Positions 12,765 to 24,020 of a stretch of DNA of 64,000 nucleotides are shown here, in pieces. Both the position numbers and the translations under genes were made by a program. Numbering within the stretch: position 1 is the first letter of the stretch; each line of letters opens with the position of its first letter. The DNA comes from Aspidapion aeneum (taxonomy: Eukaryota > Arthropoda > Insecta > Coleoptera > Brentidae). The stretch lies in contig OY755046.1 of the NCBI GenBank assembly GCA_963576565.1, forward strand, positions 54,849,471 to 54,913,470, written 5' to 3'. The notes beneath the pieces are model-generated. The model was not told the origin of the DNA, ran no database searches, and worked only from the letters and a program-made list of their open reading frames with translations.

Positions 12765-14284
12765 TATTTTACAAACAAAACTTTATCTGTGTATTTCGCC
12801 ACTATTAAGGAATTTTTTTATTTGAGAAACGACTGCGTTTCGCCTATAAATTTCCAGTGGTTTTTATGAAAAAATAAATATTTTAACCTAAAAAAATTTG
12901 TAAACTTTTATTTTTATTAAACAATACAATTGCAACGTTTCGATTGTTCTTCTACAATCGTTCTCAAAGGCTCAAATATACAATTTTCAAATTATTCTTT
13001 TATCAATATTGCCTACTCTGCTTTATGTTTATGTTGATAATCTAATTAAGGTCATCAAAGAGTTATACCGCAATATTAAGGCAAAAGTTAAAATCAAAGC
13101 AAAATTAACCAAAGGCTTTCAAGTAAATATAGGTCTTAAACAAGGTTGCTGTATCTCGCCTACGCTCTTCAAGATATACTTGGAAGTCCTTAAAGTATGG
13201 AAGAGAAAATGTCAAAACATGGGAATTCCGTTGGACGAAACCACCTTGTATACTTTATGTTTTGTCGATGATCAGATGGTGGTGGCTCAGGATTATGACG
13301 ACCTCGAATAAATGACACGAAAACTAATAGAAGAGTACAATAAGTGGGGACTAGAGGTTAATCTCAAGAAGACAAAGTATAATGTGTATCGGTGGAGCGA
13401 AACAAGATCTAATCTTAAATATCGGGCAGCGAATTCAGTCCTGTGATGAATATAAATACTAAAAATTACAGCTGACGGAACACTAGACAAAGCTATAAAA
13501 GATCGAAACGTACAAGGAAGAAAAGCAATAACTTCATTAAATGGAATAATTTGGACCAAAATATATCGAAACATAACAAAAAGCTTATATATAACACCAT
13601 TGTAAAAAGTATTATTACATACGGCTCAGAAGTATGGCCAATCAAGGATAGAACAGAAAAAATGCTTTTCGCTACGGAGATGGATTATTGGAGAAGAGCA
13701 GCAGGGAAATCAAAAAGAGAAAGGGTTACAAATCAAAGAATAAGAGAAATTATGATAGTGGGTGAACGTACTTTAGTGGATGATGTAAGAACAAAACAAC
13801 TGGTGTGGTACGGACATGTACAAAGAATGAATGTTGAAAGACTACCTAAACAAATACTACAATGAAAACCAACTGGCCAAAGAAAACGGGGGACGGCCAA
13901 GGAGAAGCTGGAGAGAAGGAATAGACAGTGAAATAAGAATAAGAGGCCTAGATGATAAATTATGGGCAAACAGAAACGAGTGGAGATTGGGTATCGGAAG
14001 ACGTAGAACGTTGTGAAACCGATAAATATATATGATAAAATAATAATTTAAAAATAGTTTTTTTGAGTTGCTTAAGAACGATTGCGGAAAAACAATCGAA
14101 TTGTCTCTATTGTGTTGTTTATCAAAAATATTTTCTAATTTTATTAGGGAAATTTTTATTTTCTCTTATAAACCACTGCCAAGTTAGTGATTTTTCTTTT
14201 TCTAGGAAAAACGCAATGGTTTCTTAATGCAAACATTTTCTTTTATATTGGTGTAATACCCAGATAACGTTTTGTTTGTAAAAT
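12765..14284. mobile_element. Element with long (~210 bp) imperfect terminal inverted repeats
   Basis: Left arm 12765-12976 aligns with the complement of right arm 14062-14284. Anchor matches include attttacaaacaaaac at the outer end, ccagtggttt in the middle and cgattgt...caatcgttct at the inner end. The interior is a LINE fragment on the plus strand. Either a foldback-type element received a LINE insertion, or the LINE piece was mobilised inside the repeats. Confidence 0.65.
13009..14016 (+). pseudogene. 5'-truncated non-LTR retrotransposon: reverse transcriptase and C-terminal domain
   Basis: The protein-level match starts in the reverse transcriptase palm: GLKQGCCISPTLFKIY, then the catalytic FVDDQ at 13261-13275. 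Codon 13309-13311 is an in-frame TAA where a Tyr would be expected, and the frame continues as MTRKLIEEYNKWGLEVNLKK. After at least one frame change the C-terminal region is recognisable at 13551-14016: ITYGSEVW, QLVWYGHVQRM, GRPRRSWREGID and a final EWRLGIGRRR. A second stop (TGA) replaces a Trp after 13862. Endonuclease and N-terminal parts are missing. It is a dead LINE; the clade is not resolved without alignment. It sits between the long inverted repeats 12765-12976 and 14062-14284. Confidence 0.85.
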
Positions 14285-14454
14285 GAATCCGCCACAAACA
14301 TATAGATTTTATTTAAAATTATGTCTCCAGTGGCGAAAATAAAAATCAATATGCGTTGGAAATATACTTCTTTCTGAAATAGAAAAGAGAGCGAAGTTCA
14401 CTCTCCTAACTCACCGAACTAGGAACATAGGAATCTTGTCGCCCAATTTACTTT

Positions 14455-14640
14455 TCTGTAGCGGCCCGGAGACAGGCCAAGGACCTATAAAAGGCCCATG
14501 GATGTCTAACAAAGATGCGCCACAAGGGCGCCAAATTGAGGTTTCAAAGCTCAGGTAAATCCACATGGAAAAGTACAGACTAGAAATGAAAGAGGTACAT
14601 ACCTATCATGCACAAGCATTATAACTTAGTATTAGTTGGC
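14455..14640 (+). mobile_element. 3'-end fragment of a Jockey-type LINE
   Basis: The segment containing aatgaaagaggtacatacct and catgcacaagcattata is nearly the same as the 3' end of the LINE at 34393-34940. No intact frame remains. Confidence 0.7.
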
Positions 14641-14954
14641 ACTCTTGTCCGCATATGTTAATTGCAAACACTTCTGCTTAGAATATGGTAGATATGTTCC
14701 TCATTGACAAAGAGAGCTTGAAACGAACCGTACCGAACCTGTTATGCCTAAACCAGCTCCTTCCGCTAGCTTGGATCCATTTGAATACAAGACCGAAGCG
14801 TTCCTTGCTTACGGTAGTTCTTTTATGGTCCATAATTGGCAGTCTTTTATTACCACTTTGAATGGAATGTCTGTATCCAGATACTCCATTCGGCAAGAAA
14901 TTGTACCAGCAACTAGACAATTGTTAGGGGTGAGATTTGGTGAAACATAATTTC

Positions 14955-15077
14955 AGCAGTTGCCCTGCGTCTTTTTAGGGAATATCTTGATAATCTAGTT
15001 CCTAATCGATTAATAAGCACACGGGAAACTATGTTATGGCCATCGAGATCGCCCGATCTTGCTACTTCCTTCTGTAA
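14955..15077 (+). pseudogene. Mariner transposase scrap
   Basis: One frame reads ALRLFREYLDNLVPNRLIS followed by TMLWPSRSPDLATSF. This is the region before and at the last catalytic Asp of mariner transposases (...PPRSPDLTPLDF in typical members). The block ends in TAA after about 40 codons and the catalytic Asp itself is not preserved. No terminal repeats are identifiable. The open stretch at 14744-14950 just upstream is not recognised. Confidence 0.6.
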
Positions 15078-15199
15078 AGTTACAATATAAATAAATTTAA
15101 AAAACTAAAGAAGCATTTTTTTTTTAATAAATAAATAAAATTACAGAAAAGTTTACAGGCTAGCGATGCCAGAGAGGCGGTAAGGGAGAAAAGGAGATA

Positions 15200-15929
15200 T
15201 CGAAATTAGGAACGAAACAGGAAAGCGCCTCTGCATCTGTTCAGACAGTCAAGCTGCGCTGAAAACACTGTGCAAACCAACCATATACACGGGTTTGGTG
15301 CAGGAGTGCGCGAATGCACTTCAGGAGTTGGAGCTCGTATGGGTCCCAGGTCAAATGGTAGTCCCAGGAAACCAGAAAGTGGGCGAACTCACCAGGGGTG
15401 GATCCCGGAAGAAATGCGTCGGGCCATAATCTTTCCTGGGGCTCAAAAGAAGAGCATGAAGTCGGCCCTAACTCAGTGGACCCAGAAAGAGATACAAAAG
15501 GAATGGACCAACACAGGAGACGTCAGACAGGTGAAGGAGTATGTAACGGGATACAGTAAGTCCCGTAGAGACTGGCTGCTCCGTAGAACATGAAGAGAGG
15601 TGGGAGCCATAGTAGAAGTCCTAACCGGACACTGCGTCCTACAAGGACACTTGGCGAAGATGAGAGTGAAGGAGGACGCGACATGCGAGCGATGTTGGGA
15701 AGAGGGCGAGACCTCGGCGCATTTCCTTTCATCATATGGAGCATACAAGGAGGCACGAAGAGAGGTATTCGAAGCCGTCGAGACGGAGAACCTTCTGAGT
15801 CTGTGGTGGCCCGATATTCTGGCCTTTGTACAGAAGACGGGCAGATTCCTTAGCAAAGGAAGAATGCAGAAGGGGGATGCCCGGGGGTTGGCGAAAAGGG
15901 CGCTTTATGTGCCTAGTCGCCAGGCCTAG
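15200..15929 (+). pseudogene. LINE C-terminal region with RNase H domain, frameshifted
   Basis: CSDSQAALKTL near 15235 is the second-Asp motif of retrotransposon RNase H domains, and LVWVPGQ...GNQKVGELTRGG follows. After frame changes the tail reads LTGHCVLQGHL...CERCWEEGETSAHFL, the Cys-rich region typical of R1/I/Loa-group LINEs. The last codon is at 15929, and a run of act repeats at 15943-15960 looks like its 3' microsatellite tail. Stops and shifts show it is dead. A related fragment lies at 20425-20680. Confidence 0.8.
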
Positions 15930-15960
15930 AGCCTACCCCACACTACTACTACTACTACTA

Positions 15961-16700
15961 CAGAAGTATTTCAAACTATTACCCCCAACATGATCCTATG
16001 TGGAACAAGAGTTAATTTTCATAATAGGCTCGACTAGACAATCTAGCCGAAGAAAGAGGACTTTTGGAAGATTCCTTTTTAAATTTTGTTGTTTTTCAAG
16101 AACCTGCTTTTATCTGTTACTTCCTATAATTTTGACATTTTATGTTGTCGGAAATAAATCTGAGTCGTTCTACAAAAACGGCCAGATTTATAAGTGACAA
16201 AAATCAATAGGATAGCATAATTCGCGTTTTCAATAACGCATTTTATTAGAAACAGCAAACGGACCTTACCAACGCGTGGTCGAAGGCGGACCACGGATTA
16301 CCAAGAAACCCAGTGGTTTTTAGATCCAAACCTGACCATAACGACTTCAAATTTTAGTTTTACGCAAACAGCAGCACCACCTTGTGGACGATCCCAAAAC
16401 CTTATATACAAGGTTGATAAAAAAAAAGCGCCTAACATGTTTTTCTTTTTTTGCCCTCATGTAATGGCGGGAGATTTAAAAAAATTTTAAAGGCGGGAAA
16501 TTTTCATTTTTTGCTTTTGAAGGGTTTGTTTGAGAAAATCGTTTCGTCAAAGTCTCTTACCTTTAATAAAGTTGAACATGACATGAAATCTTGTCAGAAG
16601 GTACCATATAGGCTAATATTCCTGTCGTTGAAAATAATTATGACACACAGCGCCACACCTCGGCAATCCTCACAACTAAAATACGGGTTTAGTGTGTCTC
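15961..16700. other. No gene recognised
   Basis: Mixed AT-rich sequence between the LINE tail and the P-like element. Short frames at 16000-16197 and 16451-16903 lack recognisable motifs; the second runs into the P-like left end. Confidence 0.45.
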
Positions 16701-16714
16701 GAAACTCACATGAC

Positions 16715-18637
16715 GCGCAGCCCACGCGAAAGACCGGCCCGGGCGCGGAAATATCACGTGACCATAGGAGGGTCACAAAAGAACGCCTCTCGGCCAGCTG
16801 TCATTATATACCATGTGTTTTCAGTTTTGGAATGTTTGTTTACGTCGATTTTTTTTTAATTCGGGCACGAATTTTATGTAAATTTTATCAGTTATTAAAA
16901 TAACACAGCCTACGAAAAAGACTGAAGTGGGCTGCGTTAAAATAATTAATGGCTAATGAGTAAATTATAAAGAAAATACCTATAAGATAAACAATGCCGC
17001 GAACGTGTAATTAGTGTTGTTCCTTGTGGGTCCAACTATAAAACTGAAACCTAATATGTGTCAACTTTTATTCTGCCAGTGGACAAACAAGTGCATGAAA
17101 TTTGGTTGCGAAAAGTTCCTAATGATTTAAGTAATTTAAAACGTCCACAAGTTTGCATCAAACATTTTCCTAACGAGCAGGTTATTTGGTTGGATAAGTG
17201 TGTTTGAAATGGAGAGCTAAAAAATTTTAAAAGACAAAAACCCAAATTATGTAATAACTAAGTAGATAACCTGTATCTACTGTTTGATAAGCTGATGTCG
17301 AGAGGCAACAAATGAAAACTGCAATTAAAGAAATCAAAAGTTTTATCAAATATTGACAACATTACAATTTTATTGTTCTAATACTAAAATAAACAAAAAT
17401 TGGATTTTAACCCAAGAACGTGACACAGTCTGCCTGTGCCTGATCCATCACTGTTAGCATCTCTAGTTGTTGAGGGAGATTTGTAATTTTTTGTGAATGT
17501 TAACAATGTGTCCATTCCAAAAAACAAACTGCCAAAAAAGCAGGAGTTTTATTTTAGGACTGCACCGATACACTTGAAGTGCTAATGCAGTTTATTGAAA
17601 TGAAAGTTGCAAACGGGAAAGATAAGATCTTGGATAAGATTGATTAAGTAATAGACATCCTTAGTGACATTTTCAATAGTGAGAGTGAAAAATGTGTTCA
17701 ATTTTCATTTCTTATTGAACAATTAGGTCTCTACACTTTATTATTGGCTTCGTCTTTGTTTCTCCAGTCATCCAGTGCATACACGTCAATTTATAATTCT
17801 AAGTTAATATGTCTTCTGCACCCTCGCAATATTAAGAAACTGATTTGTAAAATATTGTTAACAGATAGTAATCTCTCTGGTAGTGTGAACTATTTAAAAA
17901 GTAAGATTCAGCTTTTAAAAGAACATGAGTTGGTAGTTAACTAACTTACACATTAATGAAATATATATTAAACTTTGTGCTGGATAATTTTTCAAAAAAT
18001 TATTGACGACCACTACATTCAGTTCATTGAATGTGAAAACCATCTCACTTATTCACAAAATCACTTGTTTCTTTTTAATAAATTATTGTATAATGTTTTA
18101 TATTGAAAATTTTTCTTTAGATAAATCTAGCGAGTGTTTTGGTGGAGAAAAACTATTGCCAAAGCTTGAAAAAATTAGTTTAAGGGCATGTAAAGTTTTT
18201 TTTAATAATTTTATTATAAAGCACAATGATTTAGTGTCTGCTAATAAATCTTTGAATAAGAACTTAGACAAAGATGATGACACTCAAAGAAAACGGTTAG
18301 GTTTGATATGTCCAATTTTGAAAGACTTGTATAGATTTGAAGTAACTAACGATATTATGTACCTAATATATGTTCCTAAATATATTAGAGTGCAAATTTT
18401 GTATATTTTTTTATTTTGTAGATTCAGTTCTTTTATCCATAATAAACACATACATCAACAAAATATTTTTTTCAATTTATGCCTATATGAGAACAAAAAA
18501 TTTTTGTCAATTTATTTAAATTGTGTAAAAACACATAATATATTAAGCAATACAATAAGAATCCTGGAACTCCTAGGATCACGTGACCGCCGACTTGCTT
18601 ATAACGCGCCATGGCCGGTCTTTACCGTTGGCGGCGC
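16715..18637 (+). mobile_element. P-element-like (THAP) DNA transposon relic
   Basis: Imperfect terminal inverted repeats are visible: 16715-16739 and the complement of 18613-18637 match at 21 of 25 positions, both ending in aaagaccggcc. Similarity resumes inward with cacgtga and taggag, to 16770 on the left and 18570 on the right. The interior of about 1.8 kb encodes remnants of a THAP transposase (separate entry). The size, a THAP domain and a DEIY-like catalytic motif together support a P-superfamily element. The outer boundary and the 8-bp target duplication expected for P elements were not found. Confidence 0.6.
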
Positions 18638-18683
18638 ACGTGACGCTAGTAAATTGGGCAAAGTTTACACAATTAAAATATAA
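16994..18683 (+). pseudogene. Degenerate THAP-domain transposase (P-like)
   Basis: ATG at 16994 gives MPRTC. After an apparent 7-nt insertion the THAP zinc-finger signature continues: VVPCGSNYKTE, a stop, then VSTFILPVDKQVHEIW (the conserved Trp), and VCIKHFPNEQVIW (the Cys-x2-His pair). Downstream fragments include LYTLLLASSLFLQSSSAY near 17730. Near 17945 comes LHINEIYIK, which corresponds to the P-transposase LxxDEIYVK motif with the catalytic Asp changed to Asn. The longest open part, 18003-18683 (226 codons), contains LEKISLRACKVFFNN and QRKRLGLICPILKDLY, then runs out of the element through the right terminal repeat. Stops, the insertion and the Asp loss mean it is inactive. Confidence 0.6.
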
Positions 18684-18907
18684 GTTGCTGCACTTGTCAA
18701 AAATCAATGGAAATATAGAAACTAAACGCGTGCCGACGTAGGCTGTCGCTGGTAACTGCAAAACAGATGTGCGATTCGGCGTTTGATGTCGGCTGCCGGT
18801 TCAAAGATCCACCAGCCAATAACCCGCTGCAAAACAGGTGTGCGATTCGACGTTTGATGTCGGCCGCCGGCTCAAGTGCATTAACTTATATTTTAATTGC
18901 GTAAACT
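18662..18907. repeat. Inverted repeat flanking a 72-bp tandem duplication
   Basis: A 24-25 bp arm at 18662-18685 (core caattaaaatataagtt) is the complement of 18884-18908. Between them, gtgcgattcg-cgtttgatgtcgg with its surroundings occurs twice about 72 bp apart (near 18767 and 18839). GC content is higher than in neighbouring DNA. Confidence 0.65.
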
Positions 18908-19429
18908 TTGACTTGGGTGGTTCTTATGTTATGTGGCCGTAGGAATAAAGAAATACGGGTTAAAACTAAATAAAAGGGTTTAAAAATAAAAAACTTTGCA
19001 ATTTTTATATAATTGTTTATTTCATGATCTGCTGATAGTATATTAAATAACAAGTTTTGAAAGCGACTCCTTACACACAGGCGCGACAAGTTGGTGTACT
19101 AATCCAAAGGCGAGTTGGACAAGTCAAGCGAGTGTGGCAAGAGGTTTTCAAATGAGTTTTTGACTAACATTTTTCCACGACTGCCATAAAAAGTTATCTA
19201 ATTCATGCTTTTTTAGTTTAAAATGGGATATTTTGCAAAAACACAACACCAAATAAATAATAATAAATAAAATATGCGTGCACAGAGGCGATATATTCGG
19301 CTGCAAATTACTTTGCAGTGGTGTGCGTAAGAAATTGATCAAGGGTGGGCAGATTAAAGCGTTTGTTTCCCGAGTAAATTTTATAAGACAGTCGTGCAAT
19401 AATATACTATAGTTTAACAATAACTTTCA

Positions 19430-19743
19430 TTATTCTCTAAATACCCTCCAACCATGTTTAACAAACCTTCCCAAAAACTCAACAAAACCTACAAAGCCCT
19501 TTTTATATAATAAATATGGGGATAAAATCAAAATTATTGGAACCGTCAGAACTTTTGATATAACTTTAACTAATGTTACAACAATTGTAACAGGTAATTT
19601 TATAACAAACCAAATTGCTCTTACTGGAAAAGTCAGGAGAGCCCAAATAGCTCTTACTGGAAATAAGATAAGCCCGGTAAGAGAGAAAGAACTTCTTTGT
19701 TCAACGACTTCTTCTTTATTTCCACTGAACAGGTTTAGAAGAG
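19430..19743 (-). CDS. Gene A exon 2: small secreted hydrophobic-repeat protein
   Basis: Exon 2 follows an acceptor with a T-rich tract (tttttattttag) ending at 19744. Entry phase 1 fits the phase-1 donor of the exon at 27510-27630. It encodes about 104 residues to the stop at 19430: ALLNLFSGNKEEVVEQRSS, then 11-residue steps FPVRAIWALLT, FPVRAIWFVIK and LPVTIVVTLVK, then a hydrophobic stretch, SPYLLYKKGFVGF and a final HGWRVFRE. The first two steps are also near-identical at DNA level, 33 nt apart. The joined protein is 144 aa. Family and function are not recognised. The tail motif is shared with 38421-38707 and 56024-56354. The 7.8-kb intron contains Penelope, LINE and MITE relics. Confidence 0.75.
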
Positions 19744-20420
19744 CTAAAATAAAAATTATGAGAGATAATGCAAATACTTTTTTAAAAATTTTTGTACGAG
19801 CAGAAAATAAGTAGCAAATTATAATAAATATTTTATATGAATTAAGAGAAAAATATTTGGAATGACTTCCATCTAAAATTTGGTACCTTTTTCTAATACA
19901 TGGATATTTCACCAAAAGGTGGCATTAAAGAGTTACTCTTTCCTATAATAAATGTATAAAATTATTTAAATATTAATCGTTACACAACCTACGAATGGTT
20001 ACCCGGAAGTCTGCCAAAACTGTCGATGTTTAATTCACATATTTGCGGCTCTAGAAATACTTTTACGCCTTGTGGAGCGCAAAATAATAATTGTATGCCC
20101 CCTTTTGGAAAATATAGTATATCAAAAAAAAATATTGTTCGTACACAAAAGTTTTTTTACCCTGCGAACTTAAACCTAAATAATTTTTTTGACTGGGCGA
20201 CAAAGAAATATGCCCCCTTATTCAAACTTAGTAAGTATGGAGGCACATTGGAAGACGATTTTCTAGTAGTATTAAAGTTATATGGAATAAACAGATAACA
20301 GGTCCCCATATAAACCTGTGATTATTATTTTTATAGCGGGAAGTGTGGAAGACGCAAGCGGGGAACCTTTAAAATTCGTAATACATTTATTATCTATTAG
20401 TAGCGAAAGATAATGTGAAC
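19744..20420. other. 3' end of gene A intron, no other gene recognised
   Basis: The open stretch on the minus strand continues upstream of the acceptor to 19915, but the paralogue comparison places the exon start at 19743. A plus-strand frame at 20026-20298 (90 codons) has no recognisable motif. Confidence 0.5.
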
Positions 20421-20424
20421 TGAA

Positions 20425-20680
20425 CAGGCGCTCTTAAAAGCGCTGGTAAAACACCGATGGAATGAGGCAGGCTAAGCTCCTTTTCTAGGACGTTAGCGCC
20501 TCCAGAACGAGGACCTTTTGCACACTCGGGAGAAAAGATGAGATGAGACTGGCGACAGGGCTCTTGACAGGACACTGTCGTCTTAATAAACACCTTAGCA
20601 TTCTGGGAATCGTTGAAGACTCGGAGTGTCGTGGCTGTATGGACGACGAAGAATACCGTTATGATTTTTAGACAATAAAG
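20425..20680 (+). pseudogene. LINE C-terminal Cys-rich fragment
   Basis: One frame reads EMRLATGLLTGHCRLNKHL followed by VEDSECRGCMDDEEYR, the conserved post-RNase H Cys-rich region of R1/I/Loa-type LINEs and closely similar to the tail of 15200-15929. The upstream part (near 20425) shows LKALVKHRWNEAG in another frame. It is short and frameshifted, hence dead. The minus-strand frame over it is a shadow. Confidence 0.7.
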
Positions 20681-21215
20681 CATATTTTGACTTTGACTTT
20701 GGCTAGTGGCGAAACATTACTGTATTCAACGATACACACGTATGGATTCTACAGCAGATGTAATAATTTTTGAAGATGAAGAGACACGGCAGGTCTTAAG
20801 GCTAGGAACTAAAGACACCGCTCGCTCTGATTTCCTTTTCGAGACGTAATATTGACATTTTTATTACCACTAAAGACGTATCGCTTGAGAAGTTCAAAAA
20901 CCGACGTGTTATCTCCAGCCGTGTAGAAGTTATGGCACAAAAGTTGTGACAATTATTATTGTATTTTCCAACAATCCAACCCCAAGTTCGTTTCTTTGTG
21001 ATTTCAAATAGTCGTCTGGATTCCTGCTTATCTGGATTCGGATCTACCAAATTCCTGCAGCTTCATCAAAATCTCGAGGTACGATTTTTTAAAGTAGCTT
21101 GTTAACTTCTGAATTAAATTGTCCTTTTATGTCTTAACAAATTATGTCGACTTCTATACACTGGCTACATCAGCGCCACATGCCAGTGGTGAAGTCGCTT
21201 GATGAAACCTGATTT

Positions 21216-22291
21216 AGAAATAAAATTTCGGACTTTCGGTACATGGATGACACATTTATTATATGGCCGGAAAATGAAGACGAACTACAGAATTTTCTAC
21301 ACCATTTAATCGGTATTCCACCAACAATCAAGTACACCATGGAAATTAAAAAGATTCGGCCTTACCTTTTTTGGATGTTCTTGTCAAACGATCAGACAGA
21401 AACATTCAAACCACTGTATATAGGAAACCTACACACACGGGACAGTACTTAAATTTTAAGTCTAATCAGAATGCTAAAAAAACAAGGAGTTATAAGAAGT
21501 TTGTATTAAAGAGCCGTAAATATTTGTAGTAATAATGAAGAATTAACCGCAGAAATTAACAACATTAAAAAAGACCTACAACAGAATGGTTATTCCGAGA
21601 AATTAATAAACTCAAGGATATTAAAATAAAACCAAACTAAATGTACCAAATTCTTAAAATAATAATCCGTTAGGTGTTATTGACATTCCATATGTTCAAG
21701 GGATTTCAGAAAACATAAGACGAATAGGTAAACACTATAATATAAAAACAGTATTTTCTTCGGGAAATACGATAAGAAGTTTTGTAACTAAAACAAAACC
21801 AGACAATACCTCAAATAATAAGGAATGTATTTACCAAATCCCGTGTGAGTGTGGTAAATCATATGTAGGTGAAACGAAACGCCCTCTTCAGGTTAGAGTA
21901 AATGAACATCTAAAAAGTACCCAATTAGGGGATATTGAAAAATCCGGTTTAGCAGATTATGCATGGTCAAATGATCACAGGATTCAGTGGTCAGAAGCTA
22001 AAGTTTTACATAAGGAGTCGCATTGGCGAAAACGAAAGTTTATCGTACTGCTTTTATAATGCAGAATAAAGAAGTTTTCAGTCAACCAAGCACGGACATA
22101 CCAAACATATGGAAACCACTCCTTAAGGGAAACAGGCGTCTTAGGATTAAAAAAAGAAGGCTCTCACCTGACTGCACACCAAGTAGTATAAGTAGTAGCC
22201 TAAAGACTAGATTGTTTAGTTTACACTTGATAACGGTTAGAGATACTTACTAACCGAAATAAAGACAATGGAAGTCCGAAATTTTATTTCT
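21216..22291 (+). mobile_element. Penelope-like element relic with GIY-YIG endonuclease
   Basis: The interior begins RYMDDTFIIWPENEDEL, the catalytic YxDD box of Penelope-like reverse transcriptases, then [15 protein letters not shown] and an out-of-frame Lys-rich segment. Farther on, CIYQIPCECGKSYVGETKRP and VNEHLKS is a GIY-YIG-type endonuclease core, near 21825-21925. Stops and frame changes separate the parts and the first reverse-transcriptase motifs are absent, so it is 5' truncated. The block is bracketed by inverted copies of agaaataaaatttcggactt at 21216-21235 and 22272-22291, in keeping with the odd terminal structures of this class. Confidence 0.85.
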
Positions 22292-22299
22292 ACACAATC

Positions 22300-23930
22300 A
22301 TTGTCTACGAGTTTCAAACAAAGAAACCTGACTTGTTCAATATAGATGGCCACAGTGTTTTAATTCATGTTGATAAATCGTGTGTTTGCATTTCTGGCAA
22401 CTAGGTGGATACACGGGTCATCATGCGTTTATATGGGGTTCTATTATCTGTCTATTGTAGATCAAAAATTAATATATATTAGTTTTTATTAAATTAGCTT
22501 TAAAGCCCCTTTAGGACCCCCAAAAATTTTTCCTTGAAAACTAAGCTTCGAAAGGAAAACTGTATAGGATACCTTATTGTAGACAATAAATTTTTCTTAA
22601 TAACCCTGTATAATTTGACGGAGTCATAGTAATTACAAAACCTTCAGCGGCGTCCGTTAATTGAAGTAATTTATAAATTAATATTTATTTATTCGATTTT
22701 TTAAAAAGCAACCTTCATAGGAAAATGTTAGGTAAACATTTTATAATAGACAACCAAATTTTTTTAAACGTTGTCTGATTATTTTTATAATTAGAGCTTT
22801 AGGAGCGTCGAAAAAAAACCATTTTTGGCTAATAGTTTTATCTAATTTTGTTAGAATTTAATCTTAATATAAAAAAAAATATAGGAAATAATCTTTGTTC
22901 TAGATAGAAAATTTTCCTTTTTAACGATGAATAAGTCGATTGAGTTCCAACTTAAAATAAACCTTTTAGCGACGTCGTTATAAAAAAAGCATGTTTTTTA
23001 CATATTTTACCCGATTTTTCTAAAAACTCTTTATCAAAAAATGTGTTCCACACTTTATCGTAGACAATAAATTTCTTTTAATATGTTAAAATGCTGTATC
23101 ACAGGGTGAAAGTTATTACATATTATACAAATAATTTTTAAAAATCATCAAAAAATTTTATCCAACTTTCTTAAAAACTAAGCTTCTTATGACAAAATAT
23201 ATTTTTCGCCTTGCGTTGAATAATGAAATTTCCTTTCAAAAAGTGTATCACACAATTTGTTTAAAATATTCTTAAAACCCAATGTCTGTAGGATAGGATA
23301 ACAACATTTTTCAATTTCAATTTCAATATGTAACAGAAATTGATTATTTTGGTTAGGTTTAGAAATTTATTTAAATATAATATGTTACATAAATTCCACA
23401 TTATAAAACAGCGGTTAAAAGAAAATTTAATTTTCTAGAATAAAAATATTGCCATTTTTTTTTATATGTTATATATATGTATGTTTAAATTTTAAAAAAC
23501 TTTTAAAAAAACTGTTTCTTTTTCTAAATAATCTCAATTTACGGACGCCACTAAAGAATTCTCCTTTTTTGATCAATACCTTTGTTGGAAATAGAATTTT
23601 GTTTTGCCCAAAAAAAGAGTTGTTTTGAATTTTTGCTAAAAAGTTATATTCCGATAAAATTTAATAAAACCTAAAAAAATCTTTTTTGGGGGCTTAGAAG
23701 GGGATGTTGCTTACTCCCTCTCAACATTTTGAGGGGAAAACCATGAGATTTGGATTCAGTGAGAACAAAGTCCATGAAAATGACAGTTTGCCAAAAACTT
23801 ATATAAAATGTTTCTAAACCCAACCCTCCTTTTCAGATTTTTTGCCTTGAAGATTAGTGTGCAGTGACAATCGACCCTAAAGGAAAAACCCTGTTGCGCT
23901 CATCACTTTTTATTATAAAAATAACTATAT
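22300..23930. repeat. AT-rich intron DNA with diverged internal repeats
   Basis: Three or more diverged blocks share actaagctt..., gtagacaataaattt and ctgtat-acacaggg-like words (near 22545-22615, 23020-23110 and 23170-23270). No coding potential. Confidence 0.4.
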
Positions 23931-23934
23931 CGTA

Positions 23935-24008
23935 CCTCCTCTTTTTTGGCGGCTAACGGTCTCCAATGCATAGGGATCTACTACAAAATAGTATATTAGA
24001 ATTATAAC
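23935..24008. repeat. Dispersed repeat, copy 1
   Basis: It shares ggcggctaacg-tctc-aatg and acaaaatagtatattaga with 42415-42485 and 57418-57480. Here the repeat is interrupted by the MITE at 24021-24417. Confidence 0.65.
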
Positions 24009-24020
24009 ATAGGGACTAGA

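Noticed and set aside
14744..14950. 68-codon frame next to the mariner scrap
   Set aside because: No recognisable motif; the minus strand is open over the same bases, so no strand can be chosen.
20026..20298. 90-codon plus-strand frame in the gene A intron
   Set aside because: No family motif, no splice context and no paralogue in the other introns.
20390..20683. 97-codon minus-strand frame
   Set aside because: It is the antisense of the LINE Cys-rich fragment read on the plus strand.
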